64,000 nucleotides of DNA from Leptospira kemamanensis. GTDB lineage: Bacteria > Spirochaetota > Leptospiria > Leptospirales > Leptospiraceae. Positions 35,494 through 45,447 of the stretch are shown here, in pieces; position 1 is the first letter of the stretch; each line of letters starts with the position of its first letter. Where the stretch lies: the NCBI RefSeq assembly GCF_004769665.1, contig NZ_RQGG01000005.1, positions 1 through 64,000 of the forward strand, read 5' to 3'. The notes below the pieces were generated by a model. It worked only from the letters and a program-made list of their open reading frames with translations, was not told the DNA's origin and searched no databases. The position numbers and the translations under genes were made by a program.

Positions 35494-37512
35494 ATGACAG
35501 AAAAAGAAGCCACTTTGGGACGTTGGCACAAAGAATTTTTTGAGAACATTCACCTATTTGTAAAATCCGGCTTATCCGAAGCGGAAGCAAAGTCCATTTT
35601 AGAAGAATTTTTAGTCCTATCGCAAGCCACTCCCAAACCCAAGGTGATGGAAATCTTCCAAGAACCAGAACGTTTAGAAGAAATCGGTGTCTACACTGAC
35701 ATTCGTCCCGAACCACGCGATTTTATGCTCAAATTCCTCGATCCGATCATGAAAAAGTTCAAGGTCGAAGGAACAGAAAATCTAAAACTTTTGGATGGAA
35801 TCATCGGCAAATACCCTGTCACCCTCATTTCCAACCACCTAAGCCATCTGGATGCCCCAGCCATTTTCACTCTGCTTTACAACTCAGGCCCCGAAGGACG
35901 TAAAATTGCAGAGTCTCTTGTGTTCATTGCAGGCCGCCTCGCCTTTGAGCCAGACTTCACCCGCCTTGGACTCTATATGTTTGGAACCTTACTGGTTTGT
36001 TCCAAGAAAGACATGGCAGACAACCCGTCTCTATCCGATGTGATGACCAAGATTAATATGCGAGCCTTCCGTAATTCCCAGAAATTACAATCGGATGGGA
36101 AAGTGATATCCATTTTCCCCGAAGGGACTCGTTCTCGGGACGGAAGGCTTATGCCATTTGTGGACACAGTGTACCATTATGTGGCAAACAAAGTCATTTT
36201 ACCAATTTCCCTAGAAGGAACAGAAAAAATCCTCCCAATCGAAGGCCTTCTATTCAACCAAGCCGTTGGTAAACTGGTCATTGGAAAACCAGTTCTTGTG
36301 GGCGAGCTCACCAAACGAGAGATGGAAAGTTTTCCATCCCATATTGAACAAATTTCCTTCCCTGGCACCGGTGACAAAAAACAATTCATCATCGATAACC
36401 TTGCCCTACTTGTGGGTAGCAACTTAAACAAACACAAACATGGAACCTACCGCAATTTGTATCGGGGAGATGTTCGCGAAACAAACCAACTCATTTCTCT
36501 TCCGAAAAAACCGGAAGAACATGTGGTCATCATTGGTTCCTCCAATATGTCTGTTGCCTTCGCTTGTATCCTTGCCAACAAAAATGTTAAGGTAACCATT
36601 TATCATCCCGATTCTGAAATGGTCGCAAGGAGTAATGAAGAAAGACGAGATATCATCCACTATCCGATTTACAAACTCCCACCAAACATCGAATTTTCGG
36701 ACAAACCAGAAGTTTTAGAATCAGCAACTTTATTTGTCCAAGGAACAAACCCTTGGGAATTTGATGCCGTATATTCCAAAATCAGAACCTATTTACAAAA
36801 AAACAAATCACCGATGGTGAATGTGATCAAAGGATTTACTGGATCCAAAAAAGGACTGATCCTCGAAGACCTAAACGAACTTCTCCTCATTGAAAGAGAA
36901 CGTTTGGCTGTGGTTTCAGGTGCTTGTTACCCAGACCAAATCATGGAACGTAAAATTTCTGGATTTGAAATTTCCGCCTTCGAAGATTCCCTCATCCCAA
37001 AACTAAAGGAACTTCTCACAAATAATTATGTATTCACAAGAACTGCCATCAATTCTCGGGATACAAAAGGGGTGCAACTTGGTGGTGCCTTAAAAACCAT
37101 TTATGCTCTCGCAATGGGACTTGTAGAAGGATATTTCAAACGTGAGTTAGGTGGAAATGTGGACAATACCCTCTTCCATTTAAGTAATCGTTTTTTCAAT
37201 GAAATGGTATCCATCGGTGTTTTGTTGGGAGGAGATCCGACCACTTTTAATGGACTTTCAGGGATGACTGATTTTATGTTGGCATGTTTTGGTTCCGATA
37301 CAAGAGATCGTAAGTATGGATATGACCTTGCTTATGGAACAAGACCAGAAAAGATCACCAATGGTTTTTACGGATTAAAAGTGTTACCAAACCTCATCCA
37401 ACTGGATGAAAAACGTCATCCAATTGTAGCTTCTGCTTACAAAACAGTCATCCAAAACGAAGACTTTGATGTAGTCGCAGAAGAATTACAAAAACAATTG
37501 GCTAGAGTTTAG
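35494..37512 (+). CDS. Fused PlsC-type acyltransferase and GpsA-like glycerol-3-phosphate dehydrogenase
   Basis: A 672-residue two-domain protein. Residues about 75-310 form a phospholipid acyltransferase: NHLSHLD (His115-X4-Asp120), FPEGTRSRDG (208-217) and ILPISLEGTE. Residues about 342-660 resemble NAD(P)-dependent glycerol-3-phosphate dehydrogenase: VVIIGSSNMSVAFA at the nucleotide site, NVIKGF with Lys446, GGALKTIYALAMG with Lys534, and LSGMTDFMLAC followed by SDTRDRKYG. The nucleotide loop lacks the normal GxGxxG. Together the domains could make and then acylate glycerol-3-phosphate. The two steps are usually separate enzymes. The order of use and the acyl donor are unknown. Confidence 0.88.
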   Translation: MTEKEATLGRWHKEFFENIHLFVKSGLSEAEAKSILEEFLVLSQATPKPKVMEIFQEPERLEEIGVYTDIRPEPRDFMLKFLDPIMKKFKVEGTENLKLLDGIIGKYPVTLISNHLSHLDAPAIFTLLYNSGPEGRKIAESLVFIAGRLAFEPDFTRLGLYMFGTLLVCSKKDMADNPSLSDVMTKINMRAFRNSQKLQSDGKVISIFPEGTRSRDGRLMPFVDTVYHYVANKVILPISLEGTEKILPIEGLLFNQAVGKLVIGKPVLVGELTKREMESFPSHIEQISFPGTGDKKQFIIDNLALLVGSNLNKHKHGTYRNLYRGDVRETNQLISLPKKPEEHVVIIGSSNMSVAFACILANKNVKVTIYHPDSEMVARSNEERRDIIHYPIYKLPPNIEFSDKPEVLESATLFVQGTNPWEFDAVYSKIRTYLQKNKSPMVNVIKGFTGSKKGLILEDLNELLLIERERLAVVSGACYPDQIMERKISGFEISAFEDSLIPKLKELLTNNYVFTRTAINSRDTKGVQLGGALKTIYALAMGLVEGYFKRELGGNVDNTLFHLSNRFFNEMVSIGVLLGGDPTTFNGLSGMTDFMLACFGSDTRDRKYGYDLAYGTRPEKITNGFYGLKVLPNLIQLDEKRHPIVASAYKTVIQNEDFDVVAEELQKQLARV

Positions 37513-39322
37513 GAATCGAAACAATAAAGACTGTTTGGCCAGGTTCGGAAAAAAAGCGAATTTGGCCTTTGTGTCTTTCTTCGACGGATTGTTTTACGAT
37601 CCCAAGTCCAAGCCCGGTCCCTTCCCCTTTTTCCTTTGTCGAATAAAATGGCTCGAAAATACGTTTTTGGATTGCGGGAGGAATTCCTGGCCCATTGTCT
37701 TTGATGGATACTTCCACATCGGTACTCGTTTCTTCCACTTGGATCGTCAATTTCCCTTTGAATTGCATGGCTTGTAAGGAATTGTAAATCAAATTGGTCC
37801 AAATTTGAATGAGTTCATCTGGATATCCTGGGATTTCAGGATTGGCGTTGTACAATCGAATGCACTCAATTCCTGATTTCATTTTGTTTTGATAAAGTGT
37901 CAGAACCGTTTCAATGGTTTCAATGATATTGGTTTGGATTTTAGTAGAACCTCGGTCCATCCTTCCATAATTTTTCAAATTATAGACAATTTTGGAAGTT
38001 CGTTCCACTGCCAATCGAATCGATTCAATACTTCGTAAGGCATTCAGTTCATTTAAGATGATACTGAGTATGGGGGTGTTTTTTAGTTTTTCCACAAAGG
38101 ATGTATTTTCTAAGATATAATCGGAGATTCCTAAATCTACAATTCGATCCGCAAGATCATAAGCTAATTCAATGTTAGCGGAAGAGAAAAGGGATTCTAA
38201 GTTCTTTTTAATTTTCCTTGTTTCGGAAAAACTATACGTTTTTGGTTTTACTTGGAATAATTCCGAAATCCATCGGATGATTTCTGTAGCTTCCTCATCC
38301 GAGTATTTTCCCATACAAGTTCTGATTTCAAGTAATCTGGATCCAAAATCACTCAACCTATTTTGCAATTGTTCACTAAATGCAGAAATTGCCGCCAAAG
38401 GGTTGTTAATTTCATGAGCAACACTTGCTACAAGTTGGCCAAGAGTCGCCATTTTTTCCGATAATATCAATTGGTCTTGGGTCTTTTGTAAATCTTCCAA
38501 AATTCGATTGAGTTCTTTTGTCCTTTCCTTAACTGCAAATTCCAGAGCTTCTTTGTTTTGTTTGGCTTCCGTGATATCGATCAAAATCGCAAGTAAAGTG
38601 ATTCGACCATCATGTTTGAGTAGAGTATTGCCAGAAACGACATGTCGAATCTCCCCAGACTTCATACGGACACTCGCTTCCATACCCGTACTCCAACCTT
38701 TCTTTTGAACTTCTGCCATCAGTCTTGCTCGATCTACTTTTGTAATCCAAATATTCAAATCATGAGAAGTGTGACCGATGATTTCTTCCCGACTATAACC
38801 AATTAGGCGGCAATATGCTTCATTGACATCATCATACCTTCCTGTTTCAGCATTGGATAAACTAACTGCCGCAGGATTTAAACGAAAGACACTCTCAAAT
38901 AATTCCTTACTGATTTTTAATTCTTTTTGAAGGGCGTTAGCGAGTTTTTCTTTTTCTTTTAAAGCAGTGATATTTTGCCCCGCACTCAGGAGGTATTTGC
39001 CATTTTCCACGATTTTTCCGCTGAATAAAATGGTCACAGTCTCTCCCGTTTTTGTGATGAGAGGCACTTCAAAATTCAAAACAAATCCCTCTGATTTTAA
39101 TTTGGAAAGGATGACATCCCGATCGGAAAGATTGGAATAAATCCCTAAATCAATCGTCGATTTTCCAATCACCTCTTCCCTTTTCCGTCCGAGCCAATTA
39201 CAATATACTTCGTTTGCTTCAACATAAAGTCCAGTTTGCAAATCGGTTATGGCCATGCCGATTGGACTTTCGGCAAAACTGGTAAACCATATACGATCTG
39301 TGATTGATAGGGCGGAATCCAT
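37502..39322 (-). CDS. PAS-PAS sensor histidine kinase with an enlarged DHp region
   Basis: A 606-residue soluble kinase. Two PAS domains (about 12-120 and 140-255; each with ESPIGMAITD or NPAAVSLSN and an E-x-Y-C-WLG/RLIG pattern) are followed by a coiled coil and the H box SVAHEINNPLAAIS (His303). The second DHp helix, AVERTSKIVYNLKNYGR, does not appear until residue 439, so about 95 extra residues lie within the DHp hairpin. The ATPase domain has the N box WTNLIYNSLQAMQ, KDNGPGIP and EGTGLGLGIVK. No response regulator is adjacent. Its 3' end overlaps the acyltransferase/GpsA gene by 11 bases. Confidence 0.9.
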   Translation of the reverse strand: MDSALSITDRIWFTSFAESPIGMAITDLQTGLYVEANEVYCNWLGRKREEVIGKSTIDLGIYSNLSDRDVILSKLKSEGFVLNFEVPLITKTGETVTILFSGKIVENGKYLLSAGQNITALKEKEKLANALQKELKISKELFESVFRLNPAAVSLSNAETGRYDDVNEAYCRLIGYSREEIIGHTSHDLNIWITKVDRARLMAEVQKKGWSTGMEASVRMKSGEIRHVVSGNTLLKHDGRITLLAILIDITEAKQNKEALEFAVKERTKELNRILEDLQKTQDQLILSEKMATLGQLVASVAHEINNPLAAISAFSEQLQNRLSDFGSRLLEIRTCMGKYSDEEATEIIRWISELFQVKPKTYSFSETRKIKKNLESLFSSANIELAYDLADRIVDLGISDYILENTSFVEKLKNTPILSIILNELNALRSIESIRLAVERTSKIVYNLKNYGRMDRGSTKIQTNIIETIETVLTLYQNKMKSGIECIRLYNANPEIPGYPDELIQIWTNLIYNSLQAMQFKGKLTIQVEETSTDVEVSIKDNGPGIPPAIQKRIFEPFYSTKEKGEGTGLGLGIVKQSVEERHKGQIRFFSEPGQTVFIVSIPKL

Positions 39323-39367
39323 AGTTTTCGGAGCTTAAAAGGTAGCGGAATAAGAAAGTCTGGCAAT

Positions 39368-39405
39368 AAAAAAACCTACTTAAGAGAGTTCTCAAGTAGG
39401 TTTTT
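39368..39405 (-). terminator. Rho-independent terminator after rplQ
   Basis: AAAAACCTACTT and AAGTAGGTTTTT form the stem with an inner GAGA/TCTC pairing, followed on the minus strand by a T run. It closes the ribosomal supercluster and insulates the downstream histidine kinase gene. Confidence 0.92.
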
Positions 39406-39436
39406 CACCAAGGAATCCGTGTTAGCGGATTAGAAT

Positions 39437-39955
39437 CTATTTAGAAGCAGCTACTTTTTCTTTTTTTGCTTTCTTCGGTTTTTCTTCTTTTTTGGCAGGT
39501 TTTTTCTCTTCGCGTTTTGCTTTCGTTTCCGCTTTGAGTTCGTCTTGTGTTTTTCTATCCACAAGCTCTAAAATTCCCATCGCCGTGTTATCAGAAGGGC
39601 GATTCACAAGACGAATGATTCTTGTATATCCACCAACTCTTTCAGCATAACGATTTGCCAAATCCTTCAAAAGTTTGTTCACGATTTCTTGGTCACCAAG
39701 GTGGCTATAAAGATATCGTGTGTTGTGAAGAATCGCTGCATTTTTCTTTTGTTCATCTAAATTTGCAAGGTTTGCATCTAGATTTTTTTTCGCTCTACTG
39801 ATAATTCGTTCTGCATAAGAACGAGCCACTTTCAGCTTCGCAACAGAAGATTCAATTCTTTCGTGGCGAAGTAGAGAGATAACCATATTTTGGATCATAG
39901 CTTTTCTATGATCAGCGGATCTGTTGAGTTGTTTAACTTTATTTCGTTTGTTCAT
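39437..39955 (-). CDS. rplQ: 50S ribosomal protein L17
   Basis: Binds 23S rRNA near the exit tunnel. The conserved core is [21 protein letters not shown] and [17 protein letters not shown] with the GGYTRIIRL segment. At 172 residues it is longer than usual (about 120-130) because of a Lys/Glu/Ala-rich tail from about residue 135. It is the last gene of the alpha operon, one base after rpoA. Confidence 0.96.
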   Translation of the reverse strand: MNKRNKVKQLNRSADHRKAMIQNMVISLLRHERIESSVAKLKVARSYAERIISRAKKNLDANLANLDEQKKNAAILHNTRYLYSHLGDQEIVNKLLKDLANRYAERVGGYTRIIRLVNRPSDNTAMGILELVDRKTQDELKAETKAKREEKKPAKKEEKPKKAKKEKVAASK

Positions 39956-39956
39956 C

Positions 39957-40934
39957 TTAAAAATCTCTCATACCGAAAGAAAGTCCCATAGAAGAAAGTT
40001 TTGCTTTCAATTCTTGTAAACTTTGTTCGCTGAAATGTTTTGATTTAGTCATCTCATCTTCTGATCTCTTAACGAGTTCACCAATGAAGTCAATTTCCAA
40101 ACTGCGAAGAACGTTAGTCGAACGAACAGAAAGTTCTAATTCTTCTACGTGTTTCGATAAAGCTGCTTTGAGTTTTTCATCGGCTTCATCTAGTTCTTCT
40201 TCTTCCTCTTCAATTTCTTCTTCAAAATTGATGAAAACAGTGAGGTGGTCTTTTAAAATTTTTGCTGCTTGTGCAACTGCATCTTCAGGAGATACAGATC
40301 CATCAGTCCAAACTTCCATAGTCAATTTTTCGTAATCAGAACGTTGCGCTACACGAGTTTCTGATACTTCAAACAATACTTTTTGGATGGGAGAAAAGAT
40401 AGAATCGATTGGGATCGTTCCGAGTACTTCGATGTCTTTCTTTTTGTCTTCCGCAGGAACGTAACCACGTCCTCTTTGGATTTCCAAATCCATAATCAAA
40501 TTGGCATCCTCATTGAGAGTGGCAATATGAAGATCTGGATTCATGATTTCAATGGAAGAATCTACCGCAAGGTCAGCGGCACGAAAGTATCCTGCCCCTT
40601 TGAGTTCTAGGTGGATTACTTTGCTTGCTTCTTTGTCTTCCGGCTCGTATTTGATTCGAACTTGTTTTAAGTTGAGAATGATACGAGTGACATCTTCAGC
40701 AACACCTTCGATGTAAGAGAATTCATGAGAAACTCCCTCAATGCGAATGGCAGAAATTGCCGCACCTTCAATCGAAGACATAAGCGTTCGACGAAGCGAG
40801 TTACCGATCGTTGTACCAATTCCTCTTTCGAAAGGTTCTGCAACAAACTTACCGTAGTTTGGTGTATTCACATCGGTAGTGAATTCGATTTTTTTGGGTC
40901 TTTTAAAACCTTTTAATAAATTCTTTGGAGACAA
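39957..40934 (-). CDS. rpoA: RNA polymerase alpha subunit
   Basis: Assembles RNA polymerase and contacts promoters and activators. The 325-residue protein has the N-terminal dimer domain ([25 protein letters not shown]) and the C-terminal domain ([16 protein letters not shown]) that binds UP elements. The linker between them contains a run of glutamates (about residues 240-252), giving a strongly acidic hinge. It lies between rpsD and rplQ as in the standard alpha operon. Confidence 0.97.
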   Translation of the reverse strand: MSPKNLLKGFKRPKKIEFTTDVNTPNYGKFVAEPFERGIGTTIGNSLRRTLMSSIEGAAISAIRIEGVSHEFSYIEGVAEDVTRIILNLKQVRIKYEPEDKEASKVIHLELKGAGYFRAADLAVDSSIEIMNPDLHIATLNEDANLIMDLEIQRGRGYVPAEDKKKDIEVLGTIPIDSIFSPIQKVLFEVSETRVAQRSDYEKLTMEVWTDGSVSPEDAVAQAAKILKDHLTVFINFEEEIEEEEEELDEADEKLKAALSKHVEELELSVRSTNVLRSLEIDFIGELVKRSEDEMTKSKHFSEQSLQELKAKLSSMGLSFGMRDF

Positions 40935-40959
40935 TGTCGTATCCTTCTTCTCTAAATTC

Positions 40960-41592
40960 TTACTTCGAGTACAACTCTACGATTACCTGTTCTTTCACAG
41001 GGATATCAATATGCTCTCTTGTTGGAAGTGAAGTCACTTCGCCAGAAAACTTGGAATAATCCACACTCACCCAAGAAGCAGTTCTGTTGATTGCTTGGGC
41101 TAGTTTGATATTTTCTTCGATGAAAGGCGATTTTTGAAATTTTTCACGGATTTCAATTTTATCACCAACATTCACTCGGTAAGAACAAATGTCCACACGG
41201 TGACCATTCACAAGAATGTGTCTGTGTGCTACAAAGTTACGAGCTTGTCTTCTGGTGACAGCAAAACCCATACGATAAAGAACGTTATCCAATCTTCTTT
41301 CGAGGAATTGGAGTAAGTTCTCACCAGGAATCCCTGGAGTGTGAGCTGCTTCTTCAAAGTATCTACGGAATTGTTTTTCTAACACACCATAAGCGCGTTT
41401 TACTTTTTGTTTTTCACGAAGCTGAGCCCCGTATTCCGTAATTTTCCCTTTTTTCTTAGGAGGAAGACCTGGTGGATACTTTCTCTTTTCAAGGGAAGAT
41501 TTTTCTTTATGTAATGTATGACTATTTTTGAGAAAGAGGTTAAGCCCCTCTCTTCTCATCAATTTAACAACTGGACCTCGGTAACGTGCCAT
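40960..41592 (-). CDS. rpsD: 30S ribosomal protein S4
   Basis: A primary 16S rRNA-binding protein. The 210-residue protein starts [16 protein letters not shown] and contains [38 protein letters not shown], the S4 RNA-binding domain. In many bacteria S4 represses its own alpha operon; no such leader could be identified here. Gaps to rpsK and rpoA are 9 and 25 bases. Confidence 0.97.
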   Translation of the reverse strand: MARYRGPVVKLMRREGLNLFLKNSHTLHKEKSSLEKRKYPPGLPPKKKGKITEYGAQLREKQKVKRAYGVLEKQFRRYFEEAAHTPGIPGENLLQFLERRLDNVLYRMGFAVTRRQARNFVAHRHILVNGHRVDICSYRVNVGDKIEIREKFQKSPFIEENIKLAQAINRTASWVSVDYSKFSGEVTSLPTREHIDIPVKEQVIVELYSK

Positions 41593-41601
41593 ATCTAATT
41601 C

Positions 41602-42015
41602 CTACACCCTTCTTCTTTTGCGTGGTCGGCACCCATTGTGCGGGAGCGGAGTTACGTCTTTAATGAGTTTGATTGATAGACCTTTTGTGGTCAAAGAGCG
41701 AATGGCAGACTCACGTCCAATTCCAGGACCTGAAACCATTACATCGACTTCCGATAATCCAGCAGCTTCAATTGCTTTGTCTGCTGCATTGGTTGCTGCT
41801 ACTTGTGCAGCATAAGGAGTGGATTTTTTGGATCCACGAAATCCCATCATCCCGGAAGAAGACCAAGAAAGAACGTTTCCAGCCATATCGGTAATCGATA
41901 CGATTGTATTGTTAAACGAAGCTTGGATATAAACCTTACCCCGTGGAACGTTCTTTTTCTCTTTTTTCTTAACCTTTTTGGTATCTTTTTTATTCTTTGC
42001 GTCTTTTTCAGCCAT
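41602..42015 (-). CDS. rpsK: 30S ribosomal protein S11
   Basis: A protein of the 30S platform. [46 protein letters not shown] and [13 protein letters not shown] are the family hallmarks. The 137 residues include a Lys-rich N-terminal extension of about 12 residues compared with E. coli. It lies between rpsM and rpsD. Confidence 0.97.
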   Translation of the reverse strand: MAEKDAKNKKDTKKVKKKEKKNVPRGKVYIQASFNNTIVSITDMAGNVLSWSSSGMMGFRGSKKSTPYAAQVAATNAADKAIEAAGLSEVDVMVSGPGIGRESAIRSLTTKGLSIKLIKDVTPLPHNGCRPRKRRRV

Positions 42016-42026
42016 GGACCTGTCCT

Positions 42027-42404
42027 CTACTTAGTAGCCTTTTTCTTATTCGCTACAGTCTTCTTGACTCCCTTACGGGTTCTAGCGTTGGTTCTTGTTC
42101 TTTGTCCGTTGACTGGAAGTCCACGTCTATGACGGAAACCTCTGTAACAACCCACATCCATCAATCGTTTGATGTTGAGGTTGACTTCGGAACGAAGATC
42201 CCCTTCTACCTGGTATGATTCTTCAATGACTCGTCGGATCGCGGCTTCTTGTTCGTCCGAGAGGTCCTTCACCCTGATAGATTCGTCAATTCCTGCTTTT
42301 TTCAGGATATTTTGAGAGGATGTCTTACCAATACCAAATACGTATGTAAGACCGATCACTATTCTTTTGTTTGATGGTAAATCAACACCCGCGATACGTG
42401 CCAT
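42027..42404 (-). CDS. rpsM: 30S ribosomal protein S13
   Basis: A protein of the 30S head contacting the P-site tRNA and the central protuberance. The 125-residue sequence has [56 protein letters not shown] and a basic tail. It lies six bases after rpmJ. Confidence 0.97.
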   Translation of the reverse strand: MARIAGVDLPSNKRIVIGLTYVFGIGKTSSQNILKKAGIDESIRVKDLSDEQEAAIRRVIEESYQVEGDLRSEVNLNIKRLMDVGCYRGFRHRRGLPVNGQRTRTNARTRKGVKKTVANKKKATK

Positions 42405-42410
42405 ATCTTC

Positions 42411-42524
42411 CTATCTTTGCCTTTGTTTGTGTTTTGGGTTCGTGCAAATCACTCGGATTACACCTTTTCTGCGAATGACTTTGCATTCTGGACAGATTTT
42501 TTTGACTGATGCTCTAACTTTCAT
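42411..42524 (-). CDS. rpmJ: 50S ribosomal protein L36
   Basis: A 37-residue protein, [20 protein letters not shown] and onward, with the zinc ligands Cys-X2-Cys, Cys and His (CTNPKH) intact, so it is the zinc-containing (C+) form. It ends in QRQR. The gene sits between infA and rpsM, ten bases after the infA stop. Confidence 0.95.
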   Translation of the reverse strand: MKVRASVKKICPECKVIRRKGVIRVICTNPKHKQRQR

Positions 42525-42533
42525 TATAGTTTC

Positions 42534-42752
42534 CTATTTCTTTCTGTAAGTGATACGGCCCTTGGTTAAGTCATAAGGAGAAAGTTCCACAGTGACTTTA
42601 TCTCCAGGTAGAATACGAATGTAGTGCATACGCATTTTTCCTGAAATGTGCGCTAAAACCTTATGTCCATTCTCTAGTTCCACGCGGAACATCGCATTTG
42701 GTAACGGTTCTAAAACGGTTCCGTCAATTGTGATTGCTTCTTCCTTAGCCAG
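42534..42752 (-). CDS. infA: Translation initiation factor IF-1, CTG start codon
   Basis: Blocks the ribosomal A site during initiation. The 72-residue OB-fold protein reads [20 protein letters not shown] at the N-terminus, then [24 protein letters not shown] and [11 protein letters not shown], matching IF-1 over its whole length. The codon in the expected initiator position is CTG at 42752, with AGGAG seven bases upstream. An in-frame TAG two codons before it excludes an earlier start, and the first internal ATG would delete 16 conserved residues. It begins 10 bases after the adk stop. Confidence 0.93.
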   Translation of the reverse strand: MAKEEAITIDGTVLEPLPNAMFRVELENGHKVLAHISGKMRMHYIRILPGDKVTVELSPYDLTKGRITYRKK

Positions 42753-42762
42753 GGTCTATCTC

Positions 42763-43326
42763 CTACTGGATTGATTTTAAAATAGTGTTAGTGATTTCTT
42801 CCATACTTCCCAACCCATTGATTTGCCGAAGGATCCCTGTGCCTTTATAAAAGTCAATTAGGGGCAACGTCTTGGTGTTGTAAGTATGCAGACGGTTTTT
42901 GATGGTCTCTTCGTTGTCATCCGAGCGTCCTTCTTTGATCGCTCTACCTAGCAAACGTTTGACGAGTTCTTCATCAGGAACGTCTAGGTTGACAACGGAG
43001 TCGAGCTCCATGTGAAGCTCTTTGAGGATTTCCGCGAGAGCCTTTGCTTGCTCCACCGTCCTTGGAAATCCATCCAATATGAATCCATTTGCACAATCAG
43101 CTTCGACCAAACGGTCGCGAATTATGCCTATAACGACAGCATCTGGAACAAGGTCTCCAGCGTCCATAAATTTTTTTGCTTCAATCCCCATAGCAGTGCC
43201 ATTTTTTACTGCGGCACGGAGGATATCGCCTGTGGAAATCTGAGGGATCTTGTATTTCTCTTTGATGATGTCAGCTTGTGTTCCCTTACCAGCACCTGGA
43301 GGGCCCATAAATATGAGTCTCTTCAT
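42763..43326 (-). CDS. adk: Adenylate kinase, short type
   Basis: Interconverts AMP and ATP with ADP. At 187 residues it is the short form without the long zinc-type LID (around [14 protein letters not shown]). P loop [11 protein letters not shown], the AMP-site [10 protein letters not shown] and the catalytic-site [14 protein letters not shown] are intact. It lies between secY and infA as in many bacteria. Confidence 0.97.
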   Translation of the reverse strand: MKRLIFMGPPGAGKGTQADIIKEKYKIPQISTGDILRAAVKNGTAMGIEAKKFMDAGDLVPDAVVIGIIRDRLVEADCANGFILDGFPRTVEQAKALAEILKELHMELDSVVNLDVPDEELVKRLLGRAIKEGRSDDNEETIKNRLHTYNTKTLPLIDFYKGTGILRQINGLGSMEEITNTILKSIQ

Positions 43327-43329
43327 TCG

Positions 43330-44709
43330 TTACACTCTTCCCTTGATTTTAGTCTTTTTCATGAAACCTTCGTAGTTTCTCATGAGGAGTTGGGCTTCGA
43401 TTTGCTTTAACGTTTCGAGTGCCACACCCACCATAATGAGAAGAGAAGTTCCTCCGAATGTATACACTAAAGTTCCACCACCGGTATTCGAACCGAGGTT
43501 TAAGAATTTAATGATGAGATACGGAGCAAGAGCAAGACCAGCAAGGAAAAGAGCACCTGGTAAGGTGATTCGATTCAAAATTTTCTCAATCATTTCCTTG
43601 GTTTGGCTACCCGGACGAACACCTGGGATAAACCCACCGTATTTTTTTAGGTTATCAGCGAGTTCTTGTGGGTTGAACTGAATCGCTGTATAAAAATATG
43701 CAAAGAAGATAATGAGAGAAGTATAAATCACATAGTAAAATAGAGCATGGTACCAGATTTGTGAGAATGGGTTAAAATAATCCATAATCACAGCCCAACC
43801 AGCCCACTGTCCCCCTTTGGAAGACAGCCACTGCACAATCGTTTGTGGAAACAGAATGAGTGAGGATGCAAAGATAATTGGCATTACGTTTGCACTGTTT
43901 ACTTTGAAAGGAATGGATTGGCTACGAGCCTGCACCATCTTTCTTCCCACCATTTGTTTTCCATAATTCAGTGGAACTCGGCGAACCCCTTGGGTTAATA
44001 TCACCGTTAGAGAAATGAGAACGATAAAAATAATGATAAGAATCAGGATACTGAGAGCATCAGAAGTATCAGAAGTAAACATCGCAATGAGTGCTTCTGG
44101 CATACGACCAATGATACCAGCAAAGATAATGAGAGAGATTCCGTTTCCAATCCCACGCTCAGTGATTTGTTCCCCGAGCCAAATGAGAAGCACAGTTCCC
44201 GTAGTGATGGATAACATCGCAATCGGTAAAAAGTAACCTTCGACAGATGGGTTAATGAGACCAGGGTATTTCGCTTGCGCTGTTCCCGATCCAGTAGACC
44301 AAGAATTCGCAAGTTGGATCACAGCAAGAGATTGAATCGCACAAAGGATGAGAGTTCCGTACTTAGTGTACTGTTGGATTTTCTTTCTACCCTCTTCCCC
44401 TTCTTTTTGCATTTTTTGCAAACTAGGAATGAGAACCATCACAAGTTGCATAATGATCGAAGAAGAGATATAAGGCATAATCCCAAGTGCAAAAATAGAA
44501 AATTTGAGAAGAGCACCACCAGCAAACAAATCTACCATTCCAAGGAAACCTTCACTTGGATCGGCAGTAATGCCCGTCACAATCAAACTGTTGATACCTG
44601 GAATGGTCACGTGAGTTCCCATTCTGAAAAGTAACAACATACCGATCGTAAATAGGATTTTAGATCTTAATTCCGGGATTCGAAAGATGTTAGCGATGGT
44701 TTGAAACAT
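43330..44709 (-). CDS. secY: Protein translocase subunit SecY
   Basis: The pore of the general secretion channel in the inner membrane. The 459-residue protein has about ten hydrophobic segments, with IPGINSLIV near the plug region, [13 protein letters not shown] (TM2), [35 protein letters not shown] and [22 protein letters not shown], all conserved SecY blocks. The neighbours are rplO upstream and adk downstream (3-base gaps). Confidence 0.97.
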   Translation of the reverse strand: MFQTIANIFRIPELRSKILFTIGMLLLFRMGTHVTIPGINSLIVTGITADPSEGFLGMVDLFAGGALLKFSIFALGIMPYISSSIIMQLVMVLIPSLQKMQKEGEEGRKKIQQYTKYGTLILCAIQSLAVIQLANSWSTGSGTAQAKYPGLINPSVEGYFLPIAMLSITTGTVLLIWLGEQITERGIGNGISLIIFAGIIGRMPEALIAMFTSDTSDALSILILIIIFIVLISLTVILTQGVRRVPLNYGKQMVGRKMVQARSQSIPFKVNSANVMPIIFASSLILFPQTIVQWLSSKGGQWAGWAVIMDYFNPFSQIWYHALFYYVIYTSLIIFFAYFYTAIQFNPQELADNLKKYGGFIPGVRPGSQTKEMIEKILNRITLPGALFLAGLALAPYLIIKFLNLGSNTGGGTLVYTFGGTSLLIMVGVALETLKQIEAQLLMRNYEGFMKKTKIKGRV

Positions 44710-44712
44710 GGG

Positions 44713-45249
44713 TTATTTTGTTTTTTTCTCTTCTTTTTTCTTTTCTCTGATAATGACTTTTCCACCTGCTTTTTCAATTTTCTCTTTTGCAGAGGCAGAA
44801 AAAGCATCTACCGTAATGGTGATGGCAGCAGTCACTTCTCCAGTTCCGAGTAATTTGATCGGTCCAACTTCTGACTTAATCAAAGACTTTGCTTTGAGAA
44901 TTGCAGGAGTCACTTCTCCCGAAAGACCAGCTTTCGTAAGAGAAATCAAATTCACTGGTTGAAATTCCACAGAGAAGATATTCGTAAAACCACGTTTTGG
45001 TAAACGTCTGTGGAGAGGGAGCTGTCCACCCTCGAATCCACGTCTCATAGACGCTGCACGAGCTCTTTGTCCTTTGGAACCACGAGTGGAAGTTTTTCCC
45101 ATTCCCGATCCAGGACCTTGACCCACTCGTTTCGGAGAGGTTTTTGCGCCTTCCGGAACGGGAACCAAGTTTTTGTTTCCGAGAGAAGTGGATTTTTTTG
45201 GACGTTTTGCGCCAAACCCACGACCTTGTTCGATTCTTTCTTGTGCCAT
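44713..45249 (-). CDS. rplO: 50S ribosomal protein L15
   Basis: A 23S rRNA-binding protein. The Gly-rich core GQGPGSGMGKTSTRGSKGQRAR and GFEGGQLPLHRRLPKRGF identify it. At 178 residues it is longer than the usual 145, with about 30 extra N-terminal residues before the core and a Lys/Glu tail. It lies between rpmD and secY. Confidence 0.96.
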   Translation of the reverse strand: MAQERIEQGRGFGAKRPKKSTSLGNKNLVPVPEGAKTSPKRVGQGPGSGMGKTSTRGSKGQRARAASMRRGFEGGQLPLHRRLPKRGFTNIFSVEFQPVNLISLTKAGLSGEVTPAILKAKSLIKSEVGPIKLLGTGEVTAAITITVDAFSASAKEKIEKAGGKVIIREKKKEEKKTK

Positions 45250-45253
45250 AAAA

Positions 45254-45433
45254 TTATACCTTTTCCACTTTCAACAAGTAACCTACTTGTCGTAACATCC
45301 CTTTCAATTGGGGAGTCATTTTGTGTTTTTTGGATTGACCTTTCTTTTTAAGGCCGAGAGCAATCAGAGTTTTTTTATGCATTGGGATGATACCAATGGA
45401 ACTTCTTTCTTGCGTTACGATCACTTCTTCCAT
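45254..45433 (-). CDS. rpmD: 50S ribosomal protein L30
   Basis: A 59-residue protein with [21 protein letters not shown] at the N-terminus and [21 protein letters not shown] at the end, the L30 pattern of a strand, a helix and MVxHL-like replaced by MLRQVGYL. Its place between rpsE and rplO is that of L30 in the spc operon. Confidence 0.92.
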   Translation of the reverse strand: MEEVIVTQERSSIGIIPMHKKTLIALGLKKKGQSKKHKMTPQLKGMLRQVGYLLKVEKV

Positions 45434-45447
45434 AGTCAGATTCCTTC

